Below are positions 50,312 through 58,558 of a DNA stretch of 64,000 nucleotides, piece by piece. Origin of the DNA: Vibrio harveyi NBRC 15634 = ATCC 14126 = KCTC 12724 (lineage in GTDB: Bacteria; Pseudomonadota; Gammaproteobacteria; Enterobacterales; Vibrionaceae). A model generated the notes under the pieces. That model saw only the letters and a list, made by a program, of their open reading frames with translations, had not been told where the DNA came from and made no database searches. Position 1 is the first letter of the stretch. Each line of letters opens with the position of its first letter. The stretch is taken from the NCBI RefSeq assembly GCF_001591145.1, contig NZ_BCUF01000012.1, positions 48,922 through 112,921 on the forward strand, written 5' to 3'. The translations under genes were made by a program, and so were the position numbers.

Positions 50312-51571
50312 TTATTGTTTTGGGTAAAGCAATTCGATATCGCGCTGAGCCCAAACTTCTGCCAAATTCTTCTTCACTGTGAATTGGCTAAAGTCGGTTT
50401 CTGTTGCCAGTTTCACCCATTCAGGTTTCTCCATCGCCACACCTGCTTTTAGGTAAATTGGTGTCATGCGTTCTACTCGGCGTGGATTGTCTTTTGCGGT
50501 GTATGGCCAGTCAGACGCTGGATCTTGATAAGTCGCCATTAGCTGAATACCTTGTGCTAACGAGCCACCTTTCTTGTTTTGGTAGTGCCAGAGGTCGATG
50601 CCCACTTTGTCACCGATTTGAGCGATGCCGACCAATGGATCTAAGCTGAAGTAGTGGTAGTGGTAAGCACGAGTGCGTTCGATTTCATGAGGTTGAGAAC
50701 CGTCTTTTTCAAACTGAGTGTCTACACGCATCTTGCCCTTTTGAACCATCTGTTTTGCTAGAGGCTCATTACCTAAGAAGTAAGCAATACTCGCGACTTG
50801 GAAGTCATACCAAGTGCCGTGGTTGTTCGCCGCTGCCGCTTCGCCTTTCGGACCACCTGATAAGTCATCAACAATCAACCAATCTAAGTACTCGCCGTAC
50901 CATTGTGTGATTTGCTGTTCGTCTTTATCCGTCCAAGCTGGAGAAAGCGATAGGATGGCAATGGAATCCAGCATGCGATCTGCCAGCGTACGTGTATCAA
51001 TGATGCCGCCACGACGTCCTTCTGCTCGTCCAGGAACACCCTGCCCGTAATTCACGTTCGGGTTCATCTTGGTTTCGTCATTCATAAACCAAGTGCGAAC
51101 ATACTCAATACCTTGGTTTGCGTATTTCTCGTCTTGACTGAAGTAATAAGCCAACGCAAGTGCACGGACAGAGCGCGTGAAATGACCTATGCGTTTAGAA
51201 TCTGTTTCCGCCGTTTTCGAAGCAGGGTTAGTTTTGCCATCATGGCGGACCCAAGGAAGACCATCTTCTTTGGATTCATCTGGCCACCAGTAAGGGCTGA
51301 TACTCATGTAATCGTTTTTGCTACCGCTTGGTGGAGTCATGCCTTTCGCGGTAACCGTGAACGGGCCATCTTTCATTGCCAGTTCTGCTTCTTCAATCAG
51401 ACGATCGTACGCGTCTTTCATTGAATCGCTCGCTTTATCTGACTGTAAAACAGCGCGATTTTGTTCAAGCGTTGCTTCATCAAGAAACACAAAGTCTGCA
51501 GCAAGAGTGTTAGCACTGAAAAGAATGGTGCTGAGGCAGGTTGCTAGATGTAGAGGTCGTAGGGATTTCAT
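50312..51571 (-). CDS. Periplasmic alginate lyase, PF05426 family (PL5/PL38-like)
   Basis: The 419-residue protein has a signal peptide (cleaved near TLA-A, residue 24) and an alpha/alpha-barrel fold. Family signatures are SPYWWPDESKEDGLPWVRHDG, AAANNHGTWYDFQVASIAYF with the catalytic Asn-His, and ERTRAYHYHYFSLDPL with Arg and Tyr. It belongs to the Alginate_lyase Pfam family; which CAZy family (PL5 or PL38) I cannot decide by eye. It would shorten oligomers in the periplasm after entry through KdgM. AAAAGG precedes the ATG. Confidence 0.85.
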   Translation of the reverse strand: MKSLRPLHLATCLSTILFSANTLAADFVFLDEATLEQNRAVLQSDKASDSMKDAYDRLIEEAELAMKDGPFTVTAKGMTPPSGSKNDYMSISPYWWPDESKEDGLPWVRHDGKTNPASKTAETDSKRIGHFTRSVRALALAYYFSQDEKYANQGIEYVRTWFMNDETKMNPNVNYGQGVPGRAEGRRGGIIDTRTLADRMLDSIAILSLSPAWTDKDEQQITQWYGEYLDWLIVDDLSGGPKGEAAAANNHGTWYDFQVASIAYFLGNEPLAKQMVQKGKMRVDTQFEKDGSQPHEIERTRAYHYHYFSLDPLVGIAQIGDKVGIDLWHYQNKKGGSLAQGIQLMATYQDPASDWPYTAKDNPRRVERMTPIYLKAGVAMEKPEWVKLATETDFSQFTVKKNLAEVWAQRDIELLYPKQ

Positions 51572-51652
51572 TATTATCGGCCTTTTATCTTGAGTTAAAA
51601 TACTACAAATATAGTACCTAGCCGATGTTGAGCGATCTGTGAATTAGATCTA

Positions 51653-51665
51653 ATTGTATGATTTA
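51653..51665. promoter_or_regulatory. Alginate-region operator, site 9
   Basis: ATTGTATGATTTA has an intact left half-site, 82 bp upstream of the lyase start. Confidence 0.5.
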
Positions 51666-51819
51666 TCCGCCTTATAAAGCTTTATTACAACTTCCACTTA
51701 ATTAAATAAACTATTGATATTAAATATGTTAAGGCTGTTTCACTGTTTTTAATTGTCTTAATATTTAGGGCAAAAGTGTGCTCTACCGCATATTTTTACA
51801 CCAACTTAGTTTACCCTTA

Positions 51820-51832
51820 TTTGTCATACAAT
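51820..51832. promoter_or_regulatory. Alginate-region operator, site 10
   Basis: TTTGTCATACAAT, matching 12 of 13 positions of the perfect sites, 167 bp centre to centre from site 9. Confidence 0.65.
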
Positions 51833-52246
51833 ATAATTATTTGGAGATTTTGAGACACAGAACATAAAGTTACTGTTGACGTGTGCTTTTCGCCATGATC
51901 TTTCCTACATAGAGTCAAATTACAGGTTAAGCATCCTTGGTTTTTAGAGATGAAATGAAGAGGGCTCGACGCAACAGAAGCGAAGATCACTTATGTAAGA
52001 CTGAGACATAAGTAGATAGAAAGGTGAGCAAGCAGCAGAAATAGCCAATAGAGGCAAAGCAAAGCGAGCAGGATGGATTCACCCGGTGAAAATTTCAACA
52101 TCGAAGAATACTGTTTTGTCATCCCTACTCACTTTTGCTCAAGTTTTAATGGGCCTGAGCAGCTTGTTGTTGCTCCCTACCGTTGTCGTCCTCATCGGAC
52201 TTAAGTGGGTGTAGAGATTGTTCTTTTTGTCGCCACGCCCCATCAC

Positions 52247-52280
52247 GACCAGCGACCAGCGACCAGCGACCAGCGACCAG
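52247..52280. repeat. Tandem heptamer repeat (GACCAGC)
   Basis: Four full copies of GACCAGC and six bases of a fifth, perfect throughout. Confidence 0.9.
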
Positions 52281-52374
52281 TTTAGGCTTGCTATTGACGG
52301 ACAATAAGCCAATGAAAACGCTTTATTCGTCAGTAGTCATTAATTAAGTGGAGAAAGTTAAGCGGAGATCGTTA

Positions 52375-52442
52375 ATACCAATCGGCATAAGTAAAGCGCC
52401 GAGATCGATCAGACGAGGATGATGACTTGTGTCGATTGGTAT
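52375..52442. repeat. 68-bp element with 10-bp inverted ends
   Basis: ATACCAATCG at 52375-52384 and CGATTGGTAT at 52433-52442 frame a 48-bp centre. It resembles short palindromic elements dispersed in vibrios. Confidence 0.5.
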
Positions 52443-52499
52443 AGTTGCTCCCATATCATAACAACACTTTACAGAGCCTAGCTTTGTTGAACTTTGCAA

Positions 52500-52686
52500 T
52501 GATTGTCGAAGATCTTACAGCGTAACGTGCTTAGCAGCGATGAGAGATATACCCCTCGAGTATCTTTCAGCTACATCCAGAACCGCGTTTCACTGTTCTA
52601 TTGCAATCCAACAGAGCTATTGGCTCAGACGGTATCAATACCGTTTTTCGCCCACGCATTACAGGCATGTCGTGGGCGTTTTTTTA
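52500..52686 (+). ncRNA. Candidate small RNA ending in a strong terminator
   Basis: Two stacked hairpins, ACGGTAT / ATACCGT at about 52629-52644 with TTTTT, then CGCCCACG / CGTGGGCG at 52649-52678 with seven T residues, end no protein gene. The transcript, if real, starts somewhere in 52450-52560. The 5' end is a guess. Confidence 0.35.
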
Positions 52687-52692
52687 TCTGAA

Positions 52693-52705
52693 ATAGTCAT
52701 ACAAA
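52693..52705. promoter_or_regulatory. Alginate-region operator, site 11
   Basis: ATAGTCATACAAA, right half-site intact, just after the strong terminator. Confidence 0.5.
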
Positions 52706-52873
52706 TCTAATAATACTTCCTACCTTCTTACACCGTTATACCCTTTGATATCTAAACCTAGAAATCCTACTGAACGTACCTCGTACACATCCAATTTATT
52801 GATAGATTAATGTGATGTTGTAGTGGTTTTCCTTTCCCTTTTTGAGCGCAATGTCAATATTCGATCACGATCA

Positions 52874-52886
52874 CTTGTATGATTAT
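52874..52886. promoter_or_regulatory. Alginate-region operator, site 12
   Basis: CTTGTATGATTAT, left half-site intact, 54 bp centre to centre from site 13. Confidence 0.45.
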
Positions 52887-52927
52887 TGAAACAACCCATT
52901 CCAGATCATTCGTCACGCTTTTGAGTT

Positions 52928-52940
52928 ATTGTACTACAAA
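52928..52940. promoter_or_regulatory. Alginate-region operator, site 13
   Basis: ATTGTACTACAAA, 61 bp upstream of symporter 2, the same sequence and position as site 3 before symporter 1. Confidence 0.65.
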
Positions 52941-53000
52941 TAAACAGACTGATAGTTAGTATTACCTCAAGACATTAAATAACTATCAAAAGGTCTAAAG

Positions 53001-54779
53001 ATGGAACTCAATACCCTTATTGTAGGCATCTACTTTCTATTCTTAATTGCAATAGGTTGGATGTTCAGAACGTTTACCAGTACCACCAGTGACTACTTCC
53101 GAGGCGGCGGCAGCATGCTTTGGTGGATGGTAGGTGCAACCGCATTTATGACGCAGTTCAGTGCATGGACGTTTACTGGTGCAGCTGGTAAAGCCTATGC
53201 TGATGGCTTTGCGGTGGCCGTCATCTTCTTAGCTAACGCATTCGGTTACCTAATGAACTACCTCTACTTTGCGCCTAAGTTCCGTCAGCTACGCGTCGTG
53301 ACGGTTATAGAGGCAATTCGTATGCGTTTCGGTAAGTTCAACGAGCAAGTGTTTACTTGGTCTGGCATGCCAAACAGCGTAATCTCAGCAGGTATCTGGT
53401 TGAATGGTCTGGCAATCATCGCATCGGGCATATTCGGCTTCGATATGACCACCACAATCATAGTGACAGGTCTTGTTGTACTTGTAATGTCGGTAACGGG
53501 CGGCTCTTGGGCGGTTATCGCTTCTGACTTCATGCAGATGGTCATCATTATGGCAGTAACGGTAACCTGTGCGGTTGTGGCGATCGTTCAAGGCGGTGGC
53601 GTTACAGAGATCATCAATAATTTCCCTGTAGAAGAAGGCACATCATTTGTTTCAGGTAACAACCTGAATTACCTAAGCATCTTCGGTATTTGGGCATTCT
53701 TTATCTTCTTTAAGCAGTTCAGTATCACCAACAACATGCTGAACTCTTACCGCTACCTTGCAGCAAAAGACTCTAAGAACGCGAAAAAAGCAGCTCTATT
53801 GGCTTGTTTATTAATGACAATGGGTCCACTCATTTGGTTCATGCCTTCTTGGTTCATTGCAGGTCAAGGTATTGACCTAGCAGCACAATACCCAGATGCA
53901 GGTTCTAAAGCTGGTGACTTCGCGTACCTTTACTTCGTACAAGAGTACATGCCAGCAGGTATGGTGGGTCTACTGATTGCCGCCATGTTCGCAGCGACCA
54001 TGTCTTCTATGGACTCTGGTCTAAACCGCAACTCAGGCATCTTCGTTAAGAACTTCTACGAGCCAATCCTTCGCCCTCAAGCAACAGAAAAAGAGCTTGT
54101 GGTGGTATCTAAGCTGACCTCGACGTTCTTTGGTGTCGCCATCATCTTGGTTGCTCTGTTCATCAACTCACTGAAGGGGCTGAGCCTGTTCGACACCATG
54201 ATGTATGTGGGCGCGTTAATCGGCTTCCCAATGACCATCCCTGCGTTCTGCGGCTTCTTTATTAAGAAAACGCCAGACTGGGCTGGCTGGGGCACGCTAG
54301 TCATGGGTGGTGTCGTCTCTTACTTTGTTGGCTTCGTCATCACAGCAGACATGGTTCAAAACTGGTTTAACCTAGAGCCGTTAACAGGTCGCGAATGGTC
54401 TGACTTGAAAGTTGCTATCGGTCTGATCGCTCACCTAGTCTTCACCGCTGGCTTCTTCATGATGTCGACATTGTTCTACAAGCCGCTTTCAGAAGAGCGT
54501 CAAAAGAACGTAGACAAATTCTTCGAAAACCTAGCGACACCACTTGTATCTGAGTCTACAGAACAGAAGAAACTGGATAACAAACAACGCCGCATGCTTG
54601 GCTCACTGATTGCGGTTGCAGGTGTTGGCGTGATGACCATGTTTGTTCTGCCTAACCCAATGTGGGGACGCCTAATCTTCGTCTTCTGTGGTGTGATTGT
54701 TCTTGCTGTTGGTCTACTGCTTGTAAAAGCGGTTGACGACAAAGTAGAGCAAGCTTCAGAAACGGTTACAGAAAGCTAG
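53001..54779 (+). CDS. Sodium:solute symporter, probable alginate-oligomer importer (paralogue 2)
   Basis: The 592-residue SSF protein is closely similar to the product of 32729-34486 over its full length, including TTSDYFRGGGSMLWWMVGATAF, FAATMSSMDSGLNRNSGIFV and the C-terminal EQKKLDNKQRRMLGSLIAVAG. It has about 13-14 membrane helices. AAAGGTCTAAAG precedes the ATG. It is followed after 59 bp by the PL6 lyase gene, so import and surface cleavage are probably expressed together. The two paralogues may prefer different oligomer lengths or monomers. Confidence 0.9.
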   Translation: MELNTLIVGIYFLFLIAIGWMFRTFTSTTSDYFRGGGSMLWWMVGATAFMTQFSAWTFTGAAGKAYADGFAVAVIFLANAFGYLMNYLYFAPKFRQLRVVTVIEAIRMRFGKFNEQVFTWSGMPNSVISAGIWLNGLAIIASGIFGFDMTTTIIVTGLVVLVMSVTGGSWAVIASDFMQMVIIMAVTVTCAVVAIVQGGGVTEIINNFPVEEGTSFVSGNNLNYLSIFGIWAFFIFFKQFSITNNMLNSYRYLAAKDSKNAKKAALLACLLMTMGPLIWFMPSWFIAGQGIDLAAQYPDAGSKAGDFAYLYFVQEYMPAGMVGLLIAAMFAATMSSMDSGLNRNSGIFVKNFYEPILRPQATEKELVVVSKLTSTFFGVAIILVALFINSLKGLSLFDTMMYVGALIGFPMTIPAFCGFFIKKTPDWAGWGTLVMGGVVSYFVGFVITADMVQNWFNLEPLTGREWSDLKVAIGLIAHLVFTAGFFMMSTLFYKPLSEERQKNVDKFFENLATPLVSESTEQKKLDNKQRRMLGSLIAVAGVGVMTMFVLPNPMWGRLIFVFCGVIVLAVGLLLVKAVDDKVEQASETVTES

Positions 54780-54798
54780 ATTCCTCCCTTCTCTAATT

Positions 54799-54821
54799 AA
54801 GCGGTCGTCTTCCGACCGCTT
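54799..54821 (+). terminator. Hairpin between symporter 2 and the PL6 gene
   Basis: AAGCGGTCG / CGACCGCTT with a 5-nt loop and only TT-C-T after it. It may be partial, lowering PL6 expression relative to the symporter, or an mRNA end stabiliser. Confidence 0.5.
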
Positions 54822-54838
54822 TCTACTTAAAAAAGATC

Positions 54839-56461
54839 ATGACTATGAAAAAAACAATGCTTGCTGGCGTGGTTGCCACGTCCATTTCTGCCCTAACCCT
54901 AGTAGGTTGTAACACTTCACCTTCTCAAACCAAGGAAGCCGCGGCTCCCGCTGTTGTTGAAACCGCAGTGAATGACATCACTCGCGATTACTTGCTTGCT
55001 ACGGATCGCTTAAACACAGTGGATGGCAGCGCACTTCAAGCGCAATCCGCAGACACCGTGCAAGCATTGAAACAACAAATGGAGAATGCCGCAGACGGTA
55101 CAACAATTACGATTCCTGCGGGTAAATACGCGGATCTTGATATCGTCACGGTAAAAGCCAACGACATTACCATCAAGGCGGAGCAACCTGGCAGCGTTTG
55201 GCTAACGGGTTTGGCTCAGCTTCGTCTTGAAGGTAACAACATCACTGTCGACGGTTTGGTGTTTACCAAAGGCGGTCCTGCTGAACGTTTCGGTGGTGTG
55301 CGTATGATGGGTAACAACAACACTTTACAAAACTCTACGTTCTACTACTTCAACCACGCTTACGAATACCAACCGGACGAACGTCGCTCGGAATACCCGA
55401 AATACTTGTGGGTTTCACTTTGGGGTAAAGATGGCAAGGTGCTCAATAACCGTTTTGAAGGTAAGCAAAAGCGCGGCACTTTGATTGGTGTACAAAAAGA
55501 TGACACACCAGATAACCACCTTATTGCTAACAACATTTTCTTGGACCAAAAGCCAAATCAGTTCAATGAATTCGATATCAAAGATGCGATTCGTTACAAC
55601 GGTAACAGCTGGGAAGCAATTCGAATCGGCGATTCAAAATCGTCTCAATGGGCGTCAAACTCTAAGTTCACCAATAACCTGCTGATTGATATGGATGGTG
55701 AACGCGAGCTGATTTCGATTAAGTCAGGTGGCAATGAAATCTCTGGCAATACTATCTTTGAAAGTGCGTCTCTGATTTCTCTTCGTCACGGTAAAGCGAA
55801 CGTAGTGAAAGACAACGTGATTCTAGGTAACGAAAAACTGCTTACTGGCGGTATGCGTATTTACGATGAAGACCACGTGATCGAGAACAACTACATCACT
55901 GGCACGCGTGGCCGTGATGGCAAAATTGAAGGCAATGCGGATCTACGTGGCGGCATCGTAATCAATACGGGCATCATTGATGTGGCAAACGGCGAGAAGC
56001 TCGACCAAGCAGTGAAAGGCAAAGAGCTCAACAAGCAATGGACACCAAAGAACATCACCATTCGTAACAACACCCTTGTAGATACGGAATGGGGCATTGT
56101 CTACGGCAACCAAACGCACCGTGTGAGCCTGTTCAACAACAGTGAAGTGAAAAACATTTTCGCTGGCGTAGATGTTCACTTCGATAGCAACGTGGTTGAT
56201 AACCATCAGCAAAAGCAATTCGTCAGTGTACGTGCGACAGAAGAGTTACCGCTGGTGAATCCGACCTACAACAACGAAGTGTACGTTGGCACGGTGACTA
56301 ACGCAGAGCAAATCGCTTCTTACTCGGTAGAACTACCAAAAAGCGAGCAAGCAAAAGGCTTTACCCAATACCAAGGCGTTGGTGCGGATACGAGCAAGCT
56401 GTCTGTAGTAACGGCAGAAACAGCTGGTCCTGATTACCTCCTTGCAAATACCCAAAAGTAA
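54839..56461 (+). CDS. Alginate lyase, PL6 family, lipoprotein
   Basis: The 540-residue protein has a lipobox, LTLVGC at residues 20-25, so it is lipid-anchored, probably to the outer membrane. The mature part is a right-handed parallel beta-helix of the chondroitinase-B/PL6 type. The active-site region is seen as ERELISIKSGGNEISGNTI (Glu and Lys that bind calcium and act as base) and SLISLRHGKANVVKDNVI (catalytic Arg). PL6 enzymes cleave MG or G-rich alginate. The start may be either of two ATGs (54839, 54845). Confidence 0.92.
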   Translation: MTMKKTMLAGVVATSISALTLVGCNTSPSQTKEAAAPAVVETAVNDITRDYLLATDRLNTVDGSALQAQSADTVQALKQQMENAADGTTITIPAGKYADLDIVTVKANDITIKAEQPGSVWLTGLAQLRLEGNNITVDGLVFTKGGPAERFGGVRMMGNNNTLQNSTFYYFNHAYEYQPDERRSEYPKYLWVSLWGKDGKVLNNRFEGKQKRGTLIGVQKDDTPDNHLIANNIFLDQKPNQFNEFDIKDAIRYNGNSWEAIRIGDSKSSQWASNSKFTNNLLIDMDGERELISIKSGGNEISGNTIFESASLISLRHGKANVVKDNVILGNEKLLTGGMRIYDEDHVIENNYITGTRGRDGKIEGNADLRGGIVINTGIIDVANGEKLDQAVKGKELNKQWTPKNITIRNNTLVDTEWGIVYGNQTHRVSLFNNSEVKNIFAGVDVHFDSNVVDNHQQKQFVSVRATEELPLVNPTYNNEVYVGTVTNAEQIASYSVELPKSEQAKGFTQYQGVGADTSKLSVVTAETAGPDYLLANTQK

Positions 56462-56481
56462 TTCTGCTTTAGAGTTTGCTT

Positions 56482-56512
56482 CCAGTCTGGTGATACAAGC
56501 CAGACTGGTTTC
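56482..56512 (+). terminator. Terminator of the PL6 gene
   Basis: CCAGTCTGG / CCAGACTGG, 9-bp perfect stem, then TTTCC. Confidence 0.65.
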
Positions 56513-56593
56513 CCTCTCCTTTCACCAGTAACCCCACAATAACTGAAGAAAATTTCACCACCCTACTGTCTCCCAAGATTGAGTTGTGGTTTA

Positions 56594-56606
56594 ATTGTAT
56601 GACAAT
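56594..56606. promoter_or_regulatory. Alginate-region operator, site 14
   Basis: ATTGTATGACAAT, the perfect palindrome, 35 bp upstream of the AEC transporter start. The site overlaps an ATG at 56599, which argues against that ATG being the start. Confidence 0.65.
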
Positions 56607-56640
56607 TATAAAACTCTTTTCTTTTGCTGCGGATACACTC

Positions 56641-57597
56641 ATGGATGCTGTTTTACATCAGTTGCAATTCTCGTTATCGATCACTGGTCCCATCTGCTTA
56701 ATGCTGGTTTTGGGCGTTGTCTTCAAACGCATAGGACTTATCAACGACAACTTTATCGAAATTGGCTCTAAACTGGTGTTTCAGGTCACGCTGCCTGCGA
56801 TGTTGTTCTTAAGTATCGTCGTCTCCGAGCACGATTTCTCCGCGGCTAGCGGCTTCGTCAATTACGGTATTGTTGCCAGCATCGCGTTTTTCATTTTCAC
56901 CTATGTTTCCGTCAAGCTGTTCTTCAAATCGTCACCCGATCAAGGCGTTTTAATCCAAGGTGGCTTTCGCGCCAATACGGGCATCATCGGCATTGCGTAT
57001 GTGGCGAATGCTTACGGTTCACAAGGTGTGGCGCTGGCTGCACTTTATGTTGCGGTAACCACCTTTATCTATAACGTACAAGCGGTAATTTGTTTGTCTC
57101 CAAAAGGCGCAACGTCTGGATCTCAAGCCGCCAAAATGATGGTGAGAACCTTAACGCGCAATCCGCTGATCATCGCGATCGTCTCTGGCATGGTGTTCTA
57201 CCTTCTGTCGATTCCTGTTCCAGATGTAGCGATTGATGCTGGTAACTACCTATCGAAGATGACGCTTCCCCTCGCCCTCTTGTGTACCGGTGGCTCACTC
57301 GATTTAAGTTTGATGAAGAAAGAGAAAGGGCCGTCTTGGTTTGCCAGCAGCTACAAACTGGTCGTCGCCCCTATCGTGATTACCACAGGTGCATATTTAG
57401 TTGGCTTTCGAGGGATTGAGCTTGGCATTTTGTTCTTTATGAACGCTTCTCCCGTTGCGGCGGCAAGTTATGTCATGGCACGCTCTATGGGAGGTAATTC
57501 TGTCTTAGCGGCAAACATCATCGCTTTAACGACCGTACTCTCAACAATTACCTGTACATTGGGTATCGTCATTCTTAAGAGTTACAACCTAATTTAA
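56641..57597 (+). CDS. AEC-family transporter (auxin efflux carrier type)
   Basis: The 318-residue protein has about ten membrane helices in the two-fold repeated AEC arrangement. It includes GLINDNFIEIGSKLVFQVTLPAMLF, the central RANTGIIGIAYVANAYGSQGVALAALYV and the C-terminal NASPVAAASYVMARSMGGNSVLAANIIALTT. AEC proteins move organic acids such as malate or malonate. Because it carries its own copy of the regional operator, it may export or import an acid linked to alginate breakdown. The start at 56641 avoids the operator. Confidence 0.85.
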   Translation: MDAVLHQLQFSLSITGPICLMLVLGVVFKRIGLINDNFIEIGSKLVFQVTLPAMLFLSIVVSEHDFSAASGFVNYGIVASIAFFIFTYVSVKLFFKSSPDQGVLIQGGFRANTGIIGIAYVANAYGSQGVALAALYVAVTTFIYNVQAVICLSPKGATSGSQAAKMMVRTLTRNPLIIAIVSGMVFYLLSIPVPDVAIDAGNYLSKMTLPLALLCTGGSLDLSLMKKEKGPSWFASSYKLVVAPIVITTGAYLVGFRGIELGILFFMNASPVAAASYVMARSMGGNSVLAANIIALTTVLSTITCTLGIVILKSYNLI

Positions 57598-57684
57598 TCG
57601 GGACATAACCCCAAGTAGGAGAGTTCGGCATACGCTTCCCAGCAATTAACCGATATAATGCGCTAAAAAATAAGGATTTCTATA

Positions 57685-58494
57685 ATGAAACTCATCGCAT
57701 TATGTTTGGGCGTGTGTTTAAGTGTGGTCAGCCTAACGGCAAATGCAGCTTCAACGACTTATGTTCGCTATCAACACCTCGGGAAAATCAGTTACGGCAA
57801 GTTAGTAGAAGACTCAATCTATCCTCTTAAAGGGGATATTTTCTCCGATTCATCACTCTCACCTCGTCAAGTTTCCGTTGATGATGTCAGTCTGCTGCTT
57901 CCGACTAAGCCAGAAAAAGTGTTCATCGTTCAAGCGAAAAAACAAGCAGATAAGGCGAAGAAAAGTGATTATCAGTTTTTCTTTAAACTGCCTTCAGCGT
58001 TAATTTCTACCGGCGCTCCAATCCAAGTGCCATCTGATGCCGATAACATCGAGTATTCAAGCTCCCTCGTGGTCGTGATAGGAAAGCAAAGTAAGAACAT
58101 CGATACTAAGCAAGCGTCAGCCGCTATATTTGGACTCACCGTTGGGGGCGATCTTACGGAAACAAACTGGCTGCAGCATGATGCCCATTCGCTAAGAGCA
58201 AAAAGCGCAGACGGTTTTGCCCCAATTGCGAATGAGATCGTTCGCGGACTCGATTTCACCCAGATTCATGTTTCTTCGCAAATCAACGGTAAAGCCATTA
58301 ACAATGACGCCTTTGCTGAAATTACCTATTCTCCAGCAGAAATCGTGAGTGAACTCAGTCAGTATTTCACACTCAAACCGGGCGATTTAATTTACATCGA
58401 CTTACCAACCCACACTGTGGAGGTGAAAGATAACGATGTCGTTTCTGTTTCACTCAATGGCATCGTTAAAGTTGAAAACAAAATTATGTTTTAA
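57685..58494 (+). CDS. Exported FAH-fold protein that seems to lack metal ligands
   Basis: The 269-residue protein has a signal peptide (cleaved after ANA, residue 22). The mature part reads like a fumarylacetoacetate hydrolase domain: LLPTKPEKVFIVQAKK, FFKLPSALISTGAPI, SLVVVIGK and the segment GLTVGGDLTETNWLQ. The usual YExEL metal-binding pair is YSSSL here, so both glutamates appear lost, while the later Asp (GGDLT) is kept. FAH enzymes are normally cytoplasmic. It is probably a periplasmic binding protein or pseudoenzyme; its function is unknown. Confidence 0.75.
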   Translation: MKLIALCLGVCLSVVSLTANAASTTYVRYQHLGKISYGKLVEDSIYPLKGDIFSDSSLSPRQVSVDDVSLLLPTKPEKVFIVQAKKQADKAKKSDYQFFFKLPSALISTGAPIQVPSDADNIEYSSSLVVVIGKQSKNIDTKQASAAIFGLTVGGDLTETNWLQHDAHSLRAKSADGFAPIANEIVRGLDFTQIHVSSQINGKAINNDAFAEITYSPAEIVSELSQYFTLKPGDLIYIDLPTHTVEVKDNDVVSVSLNGIVKVENKIMF

Positions 58495-58501
58495 CCAATA
58501 C

Positions 58502-58540
58502 AAAAAAGCCGAACAGCAGTCACTGTTCGGCTTTTTATTT
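58502..58540. terminator. Bidirectional terminator
   Basis: AAAAGCCGAACAG / CTGTTCGGCTTTT, perfect 13-bp stem with T tracts both ways, between convergent genes. Confidence 0.9.
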
Positions 58541-58558
58541 TGCGCGACATGAATCCTC

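Larger units (their letters stand above)
51572..53000. other. 1.4-kb intergenic region with operators, repeats and a possible small RNA
   Basis: Besides the five operator sites it contains a heptamer tandem repeat (52247-52280), a 68-bp element with inverted ends (52375-52442) and a double terminator without a protein gene (52629-52686). A short hydrophobic frame starting at GTG 52087 and ending at 52215 would encode about 42 residues (MKISTSKNTVLSSLLTFAQV, then a membrane-like stretch to GLKWV). I cannot tell whether it is expressed. Confidence 0.5.

Noticed and set aside
52503..52691. 62-codon open frame over the double terminator
   Set aside because: Its last third is encoded by the terminator hairpins, so a structured RNA end explains it better than a protein.
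52849..52886. CRP site upstream of symporter 2
   Set aside because: TTCGA-N6-TCACT near 52861 matches the consensus too poorly to list, unlike the site before symporter 1.
56584..56640. Upstream starts of the AEC transporter (TTG 56584, ATG 56599)
   Set aside because: They overlap the perfect operator palindrome; the ATG at 56641 starts just before the first membrane helix.
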